A DNA stretch of 64,000 nt. Origin: a bacterium. Its GTDB lineage: Bacteria > Planctomycetota > Planctomycetia > Planctomycetales > Planctomycetaceae. The position numbers and the translations under genes were made by a program. Below, in pieces: positions 62,704 through 64,000 of this stretch. A model generated the notes under the pieces. It saw only the letters and a program-made list of their open reading frames with translations. It was not told where the DNA came from and searched no databases. How positions within the stretch are numbered: position 1 is the first letter of the stretch; each line of letters starts with the position of its first letter. The stretch lies in the NCBI GenBank assembly GCA_016124895.1, contig WGMU01000021.1, positions 17,657 to 81,656 on the forward strand, read 5' to 3'.

Positions 62704-63557
62704 AGGCTCAGTCCGATTTCGTAGATAGCGTCTGTGTCGAGGACGAGGTCGTTGGCGGTGAAGAGCTTCTGCACAGCGGCCCGGTGAATCTTCATCTTTG
62801 TACCGCCGACGCCAATCGCTCCGTAACAGAAGACACCGTCATTCTCGACGGCCTTGTCCATCACCCCGATGCCTTCGATGCCGGCAGGCGGGACGGCGTT
62901 CAGATCGATGGCGACTTTCAGCGACGCAATCTGCTTACGCTGTTCGGTTGAGAGAAGCTGAACGCCGGCGGCACCGCAGGCGATGACCAGATCAACGCCG
63001 TCAGTCGCAGCAGCGAAGCCGGTATCCGATCCCGTTTCGGCCGGCGAAACATCCGCGTCTGCGATCTTCGATTTCACAGCGTCGCAAACCGTCGACGCCT
63101 TGCCGAGACTGCGGGAGGCCAGACGTACCTTCGCTCCAAGTCGTGCGAGGATCTGAGCGGCTCGCTGACCGACCGGGCCGGTGCCGCCGAGAATCAGCGC
63201 GGTCGACTGGCTCAGATCGAGATGCTTTCCGGCAGCGAGCACCGCTGCGGCAGCCGTCGTGTTCGAACCGTTCGAGTCCATCATCACAGAGACCCGAACC
63301 GGTCCGAAGAATGTCTTCTGCACCTGCTCGAAGAGAGCTTCCCCCGCCGTAACGTCGCTGCCACCGACGAAGATCGCGGTACTCTTCAGGTCGGCCGGCC
63401 CGCGAGTAAACATCGCGCCGTGAACCAGCGGCGTAACGTTTTCCGGCGAGATGCCACCGTAGCTGAAGAGTTCGTCGACGTTGGAATCAACCGCCACGAC
63501 ACGGTCAAACGTGCTGGGCTGAGCGTCGGTGTCGAGCTGAATGAGGATGGTTCTCAT
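62700..63557 (-). CDS. mtdB: NAD(P)-dependent methylene-tetrahydromethanopterin dehydrogenase
   Basis: 285 residues from the ATG at 63557 (MRTILIQLDTDAQPS); the frame runs upstream to 63653 spuriously. The N-terminal domain has FDRVVAVDSNVDELFSYGGISPENVTPLVHGAMFTRG, typical of Mtd. The Rossmann motif is ILGGTGPVGQRAAQILARLGAKVRLASR. The end GAIGVGGTKMKIHRAAVQKLF matches MtdB/MtdC of planctomycetes and methylotrophs. It oxidises methylene-H4MPT, the step after Fae. The fae 3' end is 180 bp upstream. Choice of mtdB over mtdC is uncertain. Confidence 0.85.
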   Translation of the reverse strand: MRTILIQLDTDAQPSTFDRVVAVDSNVDELFSYGGISPENVTPLVHGAMFTRGPADLKSTAIFVGGSDVTAGEALFEQVQKTFFGPVRVSVMMDSNGSNTTAAAAVLAAGKHLDLSQSTALILGGTGPVGQRAAQILARLGAKVRLASRSLGKASTVCDAVKSKIADADVSPAETGSDTGFAAATDGVDLVIACGAAGVQLLSTEQRKQIASLKVAIDLNAVPPAGIEGIGVMDKAVENDGVFCYGAIGVGGTKMKIHRAAVQKLFTANDLVLDTDAIYEIGLSL

Positions 63558-63658
63558 TGGGCGAGTGCTTTCTCTGTCGTTTGACTCAAAGCCACAGACG
63601 ATGGCGATTCTGACCATGCCATGAAGACACGCCTGCGGCTTCAGGTCAAACACGCCAA

Positions 63659-63693
63659 CAAAAAGAACCCGGCTCCCGCGGAGGCCGGGTTCT
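63659..63693 (-). terminator. Intrinsic terminator of fae
   Basis: On the minus strand AGAACCCGGC (63693-63684) pairs exactly with GCCGGGTTCT (63673-63664) around a 10-base loop and runs into a T-run that overlaps the end of the stem. It ends fae before the mtdB-like gene. Confidence 0.85.
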
Positions 63694-63737
63694 CTGACTT
63701 CAGGCGACCGGATTGAGATCCGGTCGGTGAACGCGGA

Positions 63738-64000
63738 CTAGCCAGCGAAGAACGGGTGCTTCGCGTCGTCCTTCTTCGCGACCATTTCATCGGCGGTCGG
63801 CTCGCCCTTCATCGCGCGAGCGATCGACAGCTTCGTCGCGTCACGGTTGTATTCGTAAATCTTTTTGTCGTCGGCCGCTTCCCAGTGGATGAACACGCCG
63901 CAGACGATGACCAGGTTCTCGGCCTGATCCTTCGGAATGATGCCTTCCGCGACAGATTCCGCAACGGCGTCGGCAACACCCTTCTGAGCCGGACCGAACA
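63738..64000 (-). CDS. fae: Formaldehyde-activating enzyme, C-terminal part
   Basis: The last 87 residues of a minus-strand gene cut by the right edge, stop TAG at 63740-63738. The visible end [66 protein letters not shown] and [12 protein letters not shown] matches the C-terminus of Fae. Fae condenses formaldehyde with tetrahydromethanopterin. The start lies outside the window. An intrinsic terminator follows. Confidence 0.88.
   Translation of the reverse strand, partial: FGPAQKGVADAVAESVAEGIIPKDQAENLVIVCGVFIHWEAADDKKIYEYNRDATKLSIARAMKGEPTADEMVAKKDDAKHPFFAG

Overview
The window reads as chromosomal DNA of a planctomycete (Planctomycetales-type), about 60% GC by eye. The evidence is lineage-typical content: two complete proteins and one partial one of the planctomycete cytochrome C / DUF1549 / DUF1553 type, a DUF1501 protein with a twin-arginine leader, an ECF sigma factor coupled to a FecR protein, a sulfatase, DUF1080 proteins, a WD40 remnant, and tetrahydromethanopterin C1 genes (fae, mtdB-like). 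I see no rRNA, tRNA, CRISPR array, transposase or phage gene.

Layout. 1-9.6 kb (minus strand): SGNH hydrolase, ECF sigma factor, FecR protein, PSCyt1/DUF1549/DUF1553 protein, DUF1501 protein and a LamG protein cut by the left edge; this is the classic planctomycete sigma-FecR-cytochrome cassette. 9.7-20.8 kb: DUF3604 protein, GT39-like membrane protein translationally coupled to a sulfatase, a membrane-anchored S1 protease with HEAT repeats, SMP-30 lactonase and a small PH-domain protein. 20.8-27.4 kb (minus): ftsH, PPi-type phosphofructokinase, accC, accB and a thioredoxin-fold protein, with an intrinsic terminator lying between accB and accC. 27.8-45 kb: rtcB, a short beta-helix protein, a 2-hydroxyacid dehydrogenase, a double DUF1080 protein, a DUF1801-MmcQ fusion, an aquaporin, metH, PQQ-like propeller, amidohydrolase, aldo/keto reductase, metallophosphoesterase and sugar epimerase.

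45.1-47.5 kb is the most unusual part. It holds three tightly packed genes encoding an Imm11/DUF1629-like protein, a stand-alone Cys-rich AHH-type HNH/EndoVII nuclease domain, and an ankyrin-SUFU protein whose start overlaps the nuclease stop (ATGA). I read it as an orphan polymorphic-toxin nuclease bracketed by two putative immunity genes. A palindromic repeat lies directly upstream.

47.5-64 kb: fabI, WD40 pseudogene, a small membrane protein, clpX with a strong terminator, a menC-like enolase-superfamily gene, a PSCyt1 protein with an F5/8C domain, pabB (carrying an in-frame palindromic insert) and pabA, a Gly/Met-rich secreted protein, an esterase, a phosphodiesterase-family protein, a PilZ protein, a YkgJ-type Cys-cluster protein, mtdB-like, and the 3' end of fae at the right edge.

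Several palindromic repeats are scattered between and inside genes (30260-30312, 31416-31490, 45036-45096, 56157-56261, 57986-58057). They are the main non-coding structure here.
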